The notes: a model not told the origin generated them from the sequence alone. DNA of 64,000 nucleotides from Ligula intestinalis (GCA_036362985.1 JAYGXS010000007.1:18509320-18573319), one strand, 5' to 3'. Positions 12,615 to 22,754 are shown, counted from the first letter of the stretch. Made by a program: numbers and translations.

Positions 12615-13565
12615 TAGTGTTTATTTCATGGAATGTTAACTGAACTTCTGAAATATGTCTTCCAGTCGAACAAATTACTTAAGTTAAATTATAATATTGA
12701 TTCTCTTATAATCTTACTCAAACAGTTTCAGTCAATTCGGGACATCGGCTTTTGGAAGAGCTTCTTTTTAACCACTCGCAAAGTATATACTGTGTAAAAA
12801 GTCGCATCTTAAGTAATATGACAATTTCCTATGGATTTTCAATGGATGTATAAATTCAAATATATTTTATGGAAAACATAAAAAATATTTCATGCACTTA
12901 TTTTCGTAGCAAAGTACGTCTTTTCTAAAGTGGTTACTTAGATAAAAGTTACGTTTTTGTTTTAAAAAAACCCCTTATTACGATATGTTTTAAGAGCGCA
13001 AAATAGTAATTCATAGTATACCCTGTCCGTAAATTCGTTGCTATTGCCTGTGAAGCACACAACATGATCCACATTCGTTGCTTAATTTTATGAGCACATG
13101 GTGATACTTTGCCCGTAGCATTGAGAAATGTGTGACTTTATCAAAAAGAATGTACATGGCATGCAGTTTGGAAACCTTCACTGTAAGTTTAATGGCCTAT
13201 AGGGTTACAATTTAAGTGACAATTTAGAAAGTGCTTCAAACCCGAAAGATACCCGCTCTTCAAGCCTAAGTTTGGAGGAAGACCTAATTATCTACAAAAT
13301 GAGTACAGTAAAGTATTTTTTCCACATTTTTCCTATCATATATATTTGAATTTATATGTTCATCGAAAGTCCACAAGAAATAATCATGGTACTTAAGTAG
13401 GCATTTTTTCCGGCGGTCAGGAAGAGGGTATGTTGAGAGACAGTATCCTGTTGGGACCGGCATATTTCGAGATGAGCTTGCACGCTAATCAATATTAAAA
13501 CCCAATTTAAGTAATGTGTACGGACACATTTCAGAATTTTCGTTGAAATTTAATCGGAGATATAC
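12615..13565. mobile_element. Foldback element, family F, copy b
   Basis: Left arm includes GACATCGGCTTTTGGAAGAGC and TAAATTCAAATATATTTTATGG; right arm includes ATATATTTGAATTTATA and TTTCAGAATTTTCGTTGAAA. The arms are mutually inverted and match copies a and c. Non-coding. Confidence 0.7.
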
Positions 13566-13569
13566 TGGT

Positions 13570-14080
13570 GTCTTTACTGATCATTCAAGGGGTTCTGACA
13601 TCAAATAATTTCAGCAGCTACATTTGTGATGGAATGAATAGCTCTTTGGTGTATATTTGTTTGTTTTCGATTATTCCATTCAAACTTCTGATAGCACACA
13701 TGTGGAGCAGCTTCCAATTTTGTCTTGTTTCATCGTTGATCCAGCCGACAAAACTGCAGCTTCTAGTTGAACCGACATCTGTGTTCAACATGGCTGTGCT
13801 CTCAGCTCTAGGGGACCCCATCAGCCGGGAATGTCTAACGCGCGGGGGAGTCTGAGGGGCTTTACATTGGCTCTGCCTAATCGTTGTACATGATTTTCCA
13901 ATTACTGCACCGGAGCAGTGGTCTACCTGGGGTCTACCCCCAAAACTTTGGCTGTACAAGCCTGGCGAAAGGAGGCCTATGATGTCGTCGTCATCGCCGG
14001 CTACTACTGCGGCGTATTGCGCATACAAACACGAACAGTCGAAATGCCTTTCATGGTAATGTGCACGAGCGTGCTTCTAT
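13570..14080. other. Unassigned sequence with overlapping open frames
   Basis: Overlapping open frames on both strands (13568-13855 plus, 13618-14028 minus) have no domain, no convincing splice sites and no repeat match here. I cannot call a gene. Confidence 0.4.
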
Positions 14081-14089
14081 TCAGATGGT

Positions 14090-14580
14090 ATCGTGCCGTG
14101 CCGTAAAATTAAATTTGCATTTAAATGGGGCGTTGATGCAAGCTGCATGCACGATGCATGCCGACGATTACTGCGCCTGTGGGAGGAAGAAGCCGGGGTA
14201 GGGAGGAGGAGGAGGAGGAGGAGGAGGAGGAGGAGGAGGAGCAGGAGGAGCAGGAGCAGGAGGAGCAGGAGCAGGAGCAGGATGAGGATGGTAGCTCTAA
14301 TTAAGACTCCGCTGTCATTTGCGCTTGAGTAAACGGATGACACTAAGCATCTGGAGGGCGGGGGACGGGAGAGGGCGGTGGAGGACAGACCACGCGGATA
14401 GAGGCGCATCGTTTTAAGTGAACCGAAATTGCGCAATTGGCACGAAAATGCGGCTGGTCCTTCTCCGTCACAAGAAGAGGAACGAGACCGCCAGTGAGGG
14501 ATCTAAGGTAATGCCGGTCGCCAGGACAGTCGGACGACATTAAAAACCCTAGGTAGATGCCTATATAAATACACATCATA
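14090..14580. promoter_or_regulatory. GC-rich island with (GGA)n and ATTA sites (candidate cis-regulatory element)
   Basis: Contains AAATTAAATTTGCATTTAAAT (14106-14126), GCTCTAATTAAGACTCC and CTGTCATTTGCG around a purine repeat. No plausible protein: the Leu- or Arg-rich frames are products of the repeat. Function inferred only. Confidence 0.2.
14198..14284 (+). repeat. (GGA)n / (GGAGCA)n microsatellite
   Basis: About 12 GGA units followed by mixed GGAGCA units and a GATGAGGATGG end. It creates artificial poly-Arg and poly-Leu frames. Confidence 0.9.
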
Positions 14581-14598
14581 CATAGGAGGGAGGGTGCG

Positions 14599-14608
14599 NN
14601 NNNNNNNN
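14599..14608. other. Assembly gap (10 N)
   Basis: Ten N characters next to GGAGGGAGGGTGCG and GAGGAAGTGG. Probably a scaffold join of unknown true length at a purine repeat. Confidence 0.98.
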
Positions 14609-14609
14609 G

Positions 14610-15384
14610 AGGAAGTGGAAGAGGTGGCAGAGATGTATATCTTGGTTAGCCGTTTCGCACGCCTAAAGACCGCATCTCGTCAGTACGGCTGTGTATTTCT
14701 TTGTATAGTAGTAGCAAGGAATAATTTTGTTCACCTGCCATATATGGAACCGATAGGGGATGTGTCTGTACGGAATTCGGCCGTGTCTTCACTCCGACTC
14801 ATCTGTATGTCGTTTATGGGACGAACCGGATATTGTGACAACACGCCCGATGGTTACAGGTCGATGATATTGCCAGTCACCGGTTTGAGTAGCAATTAGG
14901 TGAAGGAATGCCTCGTTAGTTGAACAGATACGTCGGCCTTAATTTGAGCAAAAAAAGGAATCCAAAACTGAAATAGAGGTTCCATGACGAGGCCCCAGCA
15001 GGCACTTACACCAAGATTCGGCAATGATAGGTTATAAGTATTACCACAGTATCACAGAACCACCGAGTTCTGTTATATGGGACCGGTGGTAATGCTGAAG
15101 CTTCCTCTTTTTGATATATCGATAACAGATATAAATGACCGATTTGTCTAATAGGAAACATTCGTTAAAACTACCAAGCAGCAAGGTAACTGCTAATGTA
15201 AACATAATAGTCGAAGGTACCTTATTTTATAAGATAAGACGACCCTATGTCAACGATCTATCACAGTGACACTGTTCTCCGCTCAGCGCCTTCGTTCTTA
15301 CTCATGTTATTTCGACAAAAGCGATTTTTTCGAACTGAAATGGGATGAACCCAATCATAAGCTAGTCCGCAGCCTGGCTGAATA
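14610..15384. other. No recognisable gene
   Basis: No supported open frame, splice signal or repeat match. Confidence 0.5.
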
Positions 15385-15640
15385 CTTGTACAGCAGATTC
15401 CTTATCCCATTACATTTTGACCGAAATTCTGAAACGTGCTTCTGGTGTGAACAACTTACTTGGCAAAGATTATGAAATTGATTATCATGCAAACTAATTT
15501 CAGGATATTTCAGTCTGGCCAGGATGCCGGCTTTCGAACGGACTTCTTTTAAGCCCCTGTAGAACGTCTGCTTTATAAAAAAATAGCTACATGGCTAGTT
15601 CTTATTGATTTTCTATGAATATATAAATTCAAATATTCTT

Positions 15641-15904
15641 AAGGGGTCTGGCCGATTTGAGCCTAGTAGTCATTCTGGTGGATTTCAGCTTACTGCTTAG
15701 GAAATCCTGCCTGGGCAGTCAGCTTACTGGTCCGTACTAGTAGTAATTTGGGCAGGTAAATCGAGCAAAATGTAATTAAATTCATGGCTCACTGTGAGCA
15801 TCGTAGCTGAATGGTAGAGCGTTCGCTGCGCAAAGGCCTTCTCTGTTTTGTGGATTCGACTTCCGCCGAGGCCGCAAATTTTTCACAACTGAGTCAACTG
15901 AACA
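15641..15904 (+). mobile_element. SINE family S2 nested in foldback copy c
   Basis: Body blocks CATTCTGGTGGATTTCAG, GCTTAGGAAATCCTGCC and TGGGCAGTCAGCTTACTGG; tRNA-like part TAGCTGAATGGTAGAGC and GGATTCGACTTCCGCC; end TTTTTCACAACTGAGTCAACT. Flanks AAATTCAAATATTCTT and AAATTCAATTATACTT look like a diverged target-site duplication. Confidence 0.8.
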
Positions 15905-15995
15905 AAATTCAATTATACTTTCTAGAAAATATGCACAAAAATATACTTTCTTGTGCTCATTTGTACCTTTTGGTTTAAAAAATCTTAAAGTTAAG

Positions 15996-16323
15996 TTGGT
16001 CGGCCACGTTAGATACCCCTAGCCCCTAGTCCTGCGGTTATCTTTAGTTTTCGTTCAAATTCAGTCTAGTTTTTAGTTTACTATTTGGTTAATTGGTTTA
16101 ATTTTAGTTTCTGAGCTTAGTTAGATACTGCCAACGGTGTATAGTTATGCTTAAATGATTACTTTGCACTAAAGTAAACTAACTAAACTCAGATAAGCTA
16201 CACAAAGTTAACCAAACTAGAAACTTATCTAAACAAAAATTTAACTTTAAATAAATTAAACTAAAGACATCGGGCCCGTAAGACAGAATTCTGGAGCGAG
16301 GGGTATCTAACGTGGGTGCCCAA
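15996..16323. mobile_element. 328-bp MITE with terminal inverted repeats, nested in foldback copy c
   Basis: Ends TTGG-N4-CCACGTTAGATACCCCT and its inverted copy AGGGGTATCTAACGTGG-N4-CCAA. The interior is AT-rich and partly self-complementary (TTAGTTTACTATTTGG against ATTAAACTAAAG). No coding capacity and no other copy seen in this window. Confidence 0.8.
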
Positions 16324-16959
16324 ATTAATTTTTACCACATAATGTGAGAGCTTTTAAGGCAGTGAAATATTCATTCCTAGTTCAACGTATCCTCAATTAA
16401 TAAATGGCGCTTATAAAGTATGCAATAAGATCCACGTTCATTTCATAATTTTATGAGAAGTAGGTGACCACTTCCCCATAGCGTAGAGAAATATATGATT
16501 TTCTTTAGGCAGCATTTCGTTGGAAACCCTGAATGCAAGTGTAACGGCCCGTAGAGTTCAAAATTATTCGGTAGTTTAGAAGGCTTTTCCAACCCAAAAT
16601 ATACATTTTCTTCGCCTATACAATTGAAGAAAGACGCGAATTTTTTACAAAACGCATACAAGAAAGTATATACTTGCGCATGTTTTCCATAAGATATATT
16701 TTAATTTATCATACCACTAAACATCAACGATAAATAAGCATACTACTTAAGTAGCCGTTTTTGCAGATGCTGTCTTATACAGGCAGTGGAAAGAAGTTCG
16801 TTCAAAACCTAACACCCTGTCGCAACTGAAATATCTTGACATTAGGTTGCATGCTAATCAATCTCACAGCTCTACTTAAATCCTTGTTTCGACTCGAGAG
16901 CACAGTTTGGAATTTCGGTTGATATTTCACGGGATAGGGAATCTACTGTATGGTACTCC

Positions 16960-17570
16960 CTGTGGTAGAAACACACGAGATTGGTGTTGGGATGAGGTGT
17001 TCAATGTCAATACGCTTGTCTGTATTGGCGTTGTGGGTTCGAATCTCCAGGACACTGCATCTTCCCTCCTCCCACCAAAACGCCATTTCCATTTCAAAGA
17101 TCCGTACCTAGGAGATAGTTCTTTTTTCACACAACACCATCAACTGACAGGTACGCAACAACCTTCCTGTGGTACACAGGAATCGAGTGCAATCGGTCGT
17201 GCTTGAATGTGCCATGACGCGCTAAAATGTGTGACTTGGAACGCTGCCGACTGAAAGACATAGTAAGTCCTTCTCTGTGTGCTAAGAAATAGACTCTGTG
17301 GCCATTTATGGCACTAACGCACATTTGAGCTCCCATTTGCCACCCTCGTGAACGCCTGATGCATTCTTCGGGGAGAATAGGTCATGTGTAGTAAGCGTAG
17401 ATGAGTTGTTTAACCCACCTCCGGTCGTTCTGACTCTGTCGCTCGTTACTGGGCAGATGCTGCACGCATTTGTCTCGTCCGTAAACCAATTCAGGCGCAA
17501 GTCCTATCCTGCTGTGCCCAGGCGTTCGCGCCGGCCTAACTGTCGTGTGCAGTTGACCCGTCATAAATTC
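16960..17570. other. No recognisable gene
   Basis: Open frames 16907-17206 (plus) and 17127-17336 (minus) have no domain or splice support. Confidence 0.45.
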
Positions 17571-18050
17571 TTTAACGCATAACTCACATGGTCTCCCAGT
17601 GGAGGGGGAGGGAGTATGGGGGAGGGGGTAGAGTGAGGACTACCACGTGGTTCACCTTCAGTCGTTTTCACTCCTCACCCGACTTCCACCCCCGCGCTCT
17701 CAGCTCCCATGGTGGAGGTGGTGACAGTCATTAAATTAACTGGTTGCTACTTCTATTTGTCAATCAAACGTCGACTGGCTCCCCACCATCTGTGGCCAGC
17801 ACCAACCCCCAGTTCTTGTGACTAATCGCCCGTCTGTTTCCTGAAAGTACTTACAGAGTAGAAGACGCAAACGGGCTGACTCTGCCTTCTTCTCGTTAGT
17901 ACGCGTACTTTCCCAGGTTTCTCCTTGTAGTTGGAGGCCCATTAAATGACCTTGATTCTCCGCCAATTCTGCGAGAAGATTGAGTTTCAAGTTAAAGGCA
18001 CTTATCGTAAGTCCACCGCCCCCCCCCCCCCCCCCCCCCCCCCGCCCTCG
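17570..18050. promoter_or_regulatory. GC-rich island with poly(C) tract (candidate cis-regulatory element)
   Basis: GC-rich block with GTGACAGTCATTAAATTAAC (17721-17740) combining a TGACAG-type and an ATTA-type motif. Poly(C) at 18018-18043. Function inferred from composition only. Confidence 0.2.
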
Positions 18051-18483
18051 GCATTGTCCTCCTGAAGTGCATAAACTTGAGCAAAAATTGGCTGGGAAAG
18101 ATACGACTTGGAACACGCAAACAGACCACCTGACCAAACAGTAGCCTCGCGCAACGTTTGAGAAATGGTTAGAAGTGTTGATAGTAGGGTGATCAGTGAT
18201 CTGGTTAGGGAACATACTCGTTCCTTTGTGCCTAGGAGCTTAATCTAGAGACTTCGCAGCCACATAGTGACTTATAATAGATGATGGAGGGGAGACGACA
18301 ACGAAAGGGGAGACAGGAATGGCTATTCTGGCTTATTAGCCGGTTATATCATCATGTAGAGAAATCGAAGAGGGGCATAGGTTATCGTCAGAGTAGTGCT
18401 GAGGTAATAACTTCAAGTTAAAACAGATAACTACGAGGAAGAAGACGAATCGAGCACCAGATCAATTGATTTATTGTTCTGAG

Positions 18484-18517
18484 CTTTCGAACTCTTACAG
18501 GAGTCCATCTTCAGAGA
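18484..18517 (-). ncRNA. Hammerhead-ribozyme-like module (left arm)
   Basis: Minus strand: TCT-CTGAAGA, 19 nt (TGGACTCCTGTAAGAGTTC), GAAA, then palindromic AGCT overlap (GAAAGCTC), AGAAC and AATAAA. CUGANGA and GAAA are the two conserved hammerhead core strands. Not shown to cleave. Confidence 0.5.
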
Positions 18518-18738
18518 TGAGAAGTAGCCACCAAAAAGGGGTTATTATAATGGCGATAGGCCAATTAAATGTCAGAAATCATCAGGTTGTCAAGGCGTTA
18601 GAAACAGCAATCGAAAAGGGTAGGGAGGAGGGTAATAAGCTGTCAGTGGAGTCGGGACGGGGGGCAATTATAATGGTGTACATTGATTAGCTGTCAGTGG
18701 AGCAGGGGGTCATGAACAGAAATTAGTGATGCGCCTTG

Positions 18739-18982
18739 TCACCCAGTAGAGGGTCCTGGCAACCCTGCCTCCTCCTCCGGCCAGTTCGTTGTGGAGTCCT
18801 CTTCGTTTGGCATTCCAACGTTTGGTTTGGCTTTGTTCTGTATATTTTCCACATAATGGCGCAAGACTTTGTAGGCAACGGGCAGGTCTAAATGCATGCT
18901 GACAGAGTTGACATCTGAGTACCGCGCCTCAAGCGTCAGCCTTTCGGCGTTTTTGGTTCCTCGGCCTACGATGGTCGCTCCT
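18739..18982 (-). pseudogene. Second, inverted copy of the Penelope-like endonuclease C-terminus
   Basis: The minus strand reads ATIVGRGTKNAERLTLEARY, then SDVNSVSMHLDLPVAYKVLR, ending ...AGLPGPSTG and TGA at 18741-18739. It lacks the internal stop present in the right arm, so it is closer to the ancestral sequence there. It breaks off at the arm boundary (18982), before the ETGR part. Confidence 0.7.
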
Positions 18983-19113
18983 CACGACTGTTACAACCTG
19001 CTGGCGTAGGCATAGCCCATCGACCGCAGGCAATAATACGCCGCCGGGTGATGCAACCTAAAGACGGACTGTCTCCTACATAAACTTCTGCAGTTTTCTA
19101 CAAGATACTGTAC

Positions 19114-19503
19114 AACGAAGGAGACCGCAATTACGTTTGGGAAACAGGTCGCAAATTGCAGACCCGCCTGCATGAGGATAAACTAGCGGCTCAGAGACTA
19201 GACCTAAATTCTCAACTTACAGCACACTTCGCAGAGACTGGTCATGACTTCGATCTCCAAGGAGCGACCATCGTAGGCCGAAGAATCACAAAAGTCGAAA
19301 GGTTGACGCTTGAGGTATGTTACTGAGATGCCAACTCTGTCAGCATGCATTCAGACTTGCCCGTTGCCTACAATGGCTTGCGCCATTGTGTGGAAAATAT
19401 ACAGAACAAAGCCAAACCAAACGTTGGAATGCCAAATGAAGAGGACTCCACAACGAACTGGCCGGAAGGGGAGGCAGGGTTGCCAGGACCCTCTATTGGG
19501 TGA
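19114..19503 (+). pseudogene. Penelope-like GIY-YIG endonuclease C-terminus, one internal stop
   Basis: The frame reads NYVWETGRKLQTRLHEDKLA, then AQRLDLNSQLTAHFAETGHD, then FDLQGATIVGRRITKVERLTLE, a stop at 19324, and continues in the same frame NSVSMHSDLPVAYNGLRH to TGA at 19503. The Y-(V)-ETGR...TRL-E-H-like spacing and ...HFAETGH... are typical of Penelope-like endonuclease domains; NYVGETG has become NYVWETG and the usual EHK is EDK. The role was target-DNA nicking. The reverse transcriptase is absent. Confidence 0.75.
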
Positions 19504-19728
19504 CAAGGCACATCACTAATTTCTGTTCATGACCCCCTGCTCCACTGATAGCTAATCAGTGTACACCATTATAATTGCCCCCCGTCCCGACTTCACTGAC
19601 AGCTTATTACCCTCCTCCCTACCCTTTTCGATTGCTGTTTCTAACGCCTTGACAACCTGATGATTTCTGACATTGAATTGGCCTATAGCCATTATAATAA
19701 CCCCCTTTTTGGTGGCTACTTCTCATCT

Positions 19729-19765
19729 CTGAAGATGGACTCCTGTAAGAGTTTGAAAGCTCAGA
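19729..19765 (+). ncRNA. Hammerhead-ribozyme-like module (right arm)
   Basis: TCT-CTGAAGA, 19 nt, GAAAGCTC-AGAAC, AATAAA. The stem I pairing TCT/AGA is possible. One base differs from the left-arm copy in the 19-nt segment. Confidence 0.5.
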
Positions 19766-19814
19766 ACAATAAATAAATTGATCTGGAGCTCGATACGTCT
19801 TCTTCCTCGTCAAT

Positions 19815-20477
19815 GCAAATACATGGATCGCGAACCTTCTCATACGCTCGGGAACAGGTAAATAATTAGAAGAAGCCGAGATAATTGTGCATATAAACCA
19901 GACGAATTGATGCTGGCCCGCGATTATTAATCGCATACCAATAATATATGGTTAGATGCGACTCTCATGACTGCCAAAGTTGAAGAGGTAATGGCAATTT
20001 ACAACATGTATAGCCTAACGCTTAGCCCTATCGCTACAGCCTAACAATAACCGATAAGCCTAGCCCTAACCCTAATCCACAGCACTAATAACTAACCCTA
20101 GGCTGGACGCTAACCCTAATGGCAATGCATAAGGACAGCTTGCCGGGAAAGGAGTGAAAGGGAAGGAGGGGTTAACTTAAGTCTCCATGAATGACATACT
20201 TATGTATTTCTTTGGATAAAGTACTGAATGCGGCTACATATTCTTTCGTTACTCACTACTCATTACTCTCTTAGAAACACCCACAAATATGATTTTTGTG
20301 ATATCTGTCCACATTTTTGCGGGTGACTTCTCTTGGTAAATCCACACGTGAACCCTAACTATATTCGTTTGTTTGTTTTGCGCGGGGAATTCAAGTGAAG
20401 TGAAAAAAGGACTAGACGAGGAGTTTGTGCTAGCATTTCCCGTGCTTTTCTAATTAACACTTAAGTAATCTAGGCAA
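19815..20477. other. No gene; degenerate telomere-like CCCTAA units
   Basis: At 20056-20125 there are several scattered CTAACCC/CCCTAA units (CCCTAACCCTAATCC, CTAACCCTAGG, CTAACCCTAATGG) mixed with other sequence. Too degenerate to be a telomere; an interstitial remnant or chance. Confidence 0.4.
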
Positions 20478-20866
20478 ACAGCATTGCCAGCAAAGACAAA
20501 GAATACTGGAATGGTCATTTTTGACTCCTTAACCGTCATCAGCTGGTCACACCCAACCCCAAATGGTCTCCCACCTGAGGGTCTTTTTGCTCAAAAGTCT
20601 AATGTTTTAACCATTGAGCCACGGGGTCATAATCTTGCCGGTTTAAATCAGGAGATATTGACACTCATAGATTAACGTTCAACGCGCGCTAACGAAACTC
20701 ACTCGTTCCACTCTGCCTTTGGGCCATTCCAGTCTTCCTTGTCTTCGCCTGCAATGCTATCTGCCTAGACTACTAGCCGCTGTGCGACTGGTAACGGCGC
20801 TTGAGAATTACCCTCAAGGCAGAGCGAGAGTGAGTTCCGTTAGTTACCAGTGAGCGTTAATCAAGT
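20478..20866. mobile_element. SINE S1, minus copy followed by an inverted tail
   Basis: 20478-20690 on the minus strand: leader TGTCAATATCTCCTGATTTA, head CCGTGGCTCAATGG, body TTGGGGTTGGGTGTGACC and TTTGTCTTTGCTGGCA. 20715-20866 on the plus strand: CCAGTCTTCCTTGTCTTCGC, CTAGCCGCTGTGCGACTGG, GAGTGAGTTCCGTTAG and AGCGTTAATCAAG. Two partial S1 copies meet tail to tail. Confidence 0.75.
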
Positions 20867-21059
20867 CTTACGAACCTCCCGAAAGCTATGGTCTTCTTTT
20901 TGTTAACTTAGACACTTTTTTTATTTTTCATCGTCGCCCACGGCCGCAAATATGAAGCTATCAATACAAGCGAACATGCGAGTCCCAGGAAGCAATTGAG
21001 AAGAAGAAGAAGAAGAAGAAGACTCGGTCACTAGGACAATACGTTTATTCGCCTACCAT

Positions 21060-21090
21060 TTCGACATCTGCCGCGGATTCATCATCAGAG
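21060..21090 (-). ncRNA. Hammerhead-like module
   Basis: Minus: CTGATGA, 19 nt (TGAATCCGCGGCAGATGTC), GAAA, TGGT, AGGC. Core intact; the palindromic ACGT is lost. Confidence 0.4.
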
Positions 21091-21138
21091 ACGTGAGTAG
21101 GAAACAGTAGCAGAAACTATTGTTTTCTACTCATGTCT

Positions 21139-21177
21139 CTGATGATGAATCCGCGACGGATGTCGAAACGTTAGGCG
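21139..21177 (+). ncRNA. Hammerhead-like module
   Basis: TCT-CTGATGA, 19 nt (TGAATCCGCGACGGATGTC, with ATCCG/CGGAT able to pair as stem II), GAAA, ACGT palindrome overlap (GAAACGTT), AGGCGG, ATAAA. Confidence 0.5.
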
Positions 21178-21216
21178 GATAAACGCATTTTCCCAGCGAT
21201 CGAGTCTTTTTCTCAT

Positions 21217-21320
21217 AAAGCTATCGTCTAGTCAGCTCTTGGCTCCCCATTCGAATCTGTGGAGGAAGGCGCTCACTTGAGACCTGCTCTCCATCCGCGA
21301 AGGTGAACGATCACCGTGTG
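21217..21320 (+). repeat. Direct repeat, unit 1
   Basis: ATAAAGCTATCGTCTAGTCA... to CACTTGAGACCTGCTCTCC. Matches unit 2 at 21739-21843 with moderate divergence. It begins right after the Penelope-like tail. Confidence 0.75.
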
Positions 21321-21738
21321 GAGACTTGAGGTATTCACATGTGACAGCTTGACCATCGATTTCGATGCTGTCCGCCCTTATTTTCAAAACAAGGTTGTGC
21401 GGGAATGGTGACTTACGCGTGAATTAGTTTTGGGTGATAGTAGACTTCGATGTATCTACTGCGCCCTATCTTCCCTGACCCACCTGACTCCGGTCTCAAG
21501 ACACAGCAAAGAAGGCCGGAGGTAGTATCGGGTGCAGGTGGCTGGTGCGGCCGAGGCCGCCCCTACGCATGCCACCATGCCCCTCCCCCATGTTCAGCAT
21601 TTGTTATCGGCGCCTGCCATACCCTGATCTGGCCCCTGTATTGGTCCGGCGCATCTATCACGTGGCCCATTTGGGGAAACCTGTGCTGTTTACTTTTTAC
21701 TGTTGCCAAAGGCATCTTTTCTCAGAAGGGGGCCAAAA

Positions 21739-21843
21739 ATATAAGGCTATCGTCTAGCCAGTTCTTGGCGCCCTCATCCGACTCTGTGGACAGAAGTGTT
21801 CACTTGAGAGCTGCTCTCCATTCGTGAAGCTGAACCATCAGAG
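21739..21843 (+). repeat. Direct repeat, unit 2
   Basis: ATAAGGCTATCGTCTAGCCA... to CACTTGAGAGCTGCTCTCC. Same order as unit 1, about 520 bp further on. The 21440-21740 spacer is GC-rich and unassigned. Confidence 0.75.
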
Positions 21844-22039
21844 GCCTCAGGTACGCGCAGGCACACACGCATACACACACACCCAAACCCGACGTGCGCT
21901 TCAAGGGGACACTGGTTCAGGCTTTGACTACGGCTCAGTGATGAGTGATCGGCCGGTCTCTCTCGTTCCCAATGTGTTTGTTCACCGCACACTTTTAACG
22001 CGAGGCCACGGACCACCCCGTTTGTGGAAAATAAACTGC

Positions 22040-22419
22040 TGTCTGACGTAATTAGCATAGGCGCAAGCGCACATGCGCACCACCATTCTCTCACTCAAAA
22101 GACGGACAGGTGGTGCCTGCTGCGTTGCCGGGGCCGGTAGGCCGGCCCGAACAGACGCACCCACGCGTGCGCGGATGCTTCCGGTCGGGTGCGCACGTGC
22201 GGTCTGCTCAGGGGAGGTGGACAGGCGTATGAGCACTAATACGCGCACTCGCTCGCTCGCGCGCGTACGAGGATGAGGCTTAACACACACTAGCCGTGGG
22301 TACCGCCAATCAGAGGGGGGCACGGGCGCGTGGGCCAGACAGGCATCTTTGCGCGCCTGTCTGTCCCGGCACGACCGCCCAGCCGGTTGTCAAAGCGCCC
22401 CCACCTCACACAGAACCCA

Positions 22420-22457
<38 letters not shown>

Positions 22458-22750
22458 AATCTACTCACAAGGCCACACATTGGCACACACCAATTATTAC
22501 TGCCGAGCGAGATGCAGCCTAGTGGAAAAGGCCTGCTGCACGGCCAAACGGACGCGGCACGCTCTCTAAATCATTAACTTTCTTCCGGAGGAAGAGTAGC
22601 GCGTTCTGCTGCCGTAGTGGCCCAAAGAGCGCGCAAGCTGCTGCTGTCTAGTCCGCATCCGGGTGGTGGGGAACGCGCGACTAATTATCAAGTATTAGAA
22701 AGGGCTATCTTTCCGTTGCTGCCGGAAGGCCTAAGCCCGGACGCGCTCAC
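22040..22750 (+). promoter_or_regulatory. CpG-rich presumptive promoter / 5' UTR of the homeobox gene
   Basis: This stretch is much richer in C, G and CpG than its flanks, with runs such as CGCGCGCGTACG near 22260 and CTCGCTCGCGC. It ends at the first candidate coding exon. TAATTAG at about 22052 and CTAATTATC at about 22680 are homeodomain-type sites. No clear TATA box was found. The start site is not determined; position and composition are the only support. Confidence 0.4.
22421..22456 (+). repeat. (CAG)n microsatellite with one CAA interruption
   Basis: About eight AGC/CAG units, a CAA, then about five CAG units, some 300 bp upstream of the candidate ATG. In one frame it would encode polyglutamine, but that frame has no ATG upstream in the same open stretch. 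It is more likely in 5' UTR or promoter. Confidence 0.8.
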
Positions 22751-22754
22751 GGAT

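Larger units (their letters stand above)
15385..16955. mobile_element. Foldback element, family F, copy c, with two nested insertions
   Basis: Termini TACAGCAGATTCCTTATCC (left) and GGGATAGGGAATCTACTGTA (right) are inverted copies. Arms match outward-in: GATTATCATGCAAACTAAT mirrors ATTAGGTTGCATGCTAATC. A SINE S2 (15641-15904) and a separate MITE (15996-16323) interrupt the left arm. Without them it is about 980 bp, like copy a. Confidence 0.8.
18434..19810. mobile_element. Penelope-like element in inverted-pair arrangement (two ~550-bp arms)
   Basis: Arms 18434-18982 and 19260-19810 are inverted copies at roughly 90% or better by eye, e.g. ACTCTTACAGGAGTCCATC on the left against GATGGACTCCTGTAAGAGT on the right. 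The 277-bp spacer plus right arm encodes a GIY-YIG type domain. Each arm ends in a hammerhead-like module and an AATAAA-like tail near CTTCTTCCTCGT. Penelope-like elements are known to carry GIY-YIG endonucleases and partly inverted terminal copies. Confidence 0.8.
20970..21205. mobile_element. Short Penelope-like remnant: two tail modules in inverted orientation
   Basis: ATTCGCCTACCATTTCGAC (21049-21067) and GTCGAAACGTTAGGCGGAT (21162-21180) are inverted. Between them are two hammerhead-like modules. A (GAA)7 run at 21000-21020 marks the element end, preceded by GCGAGTCCCAGGAAGCAATT, which also follows the tail at 62330-62355 in the opposite orientation. Confidence 0.7.

Noticed and set aside
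14077..14436. Open frames with poly-Leu (minus) or poly-Arg (plus)
   Set aside because: Direct translations of the (GGA)n microsatellite.
20056..20125. Interstitial telomere repeat
   Set aside because: CCCTAA units are too few and too interrupted to call; recorded only as degenerate.
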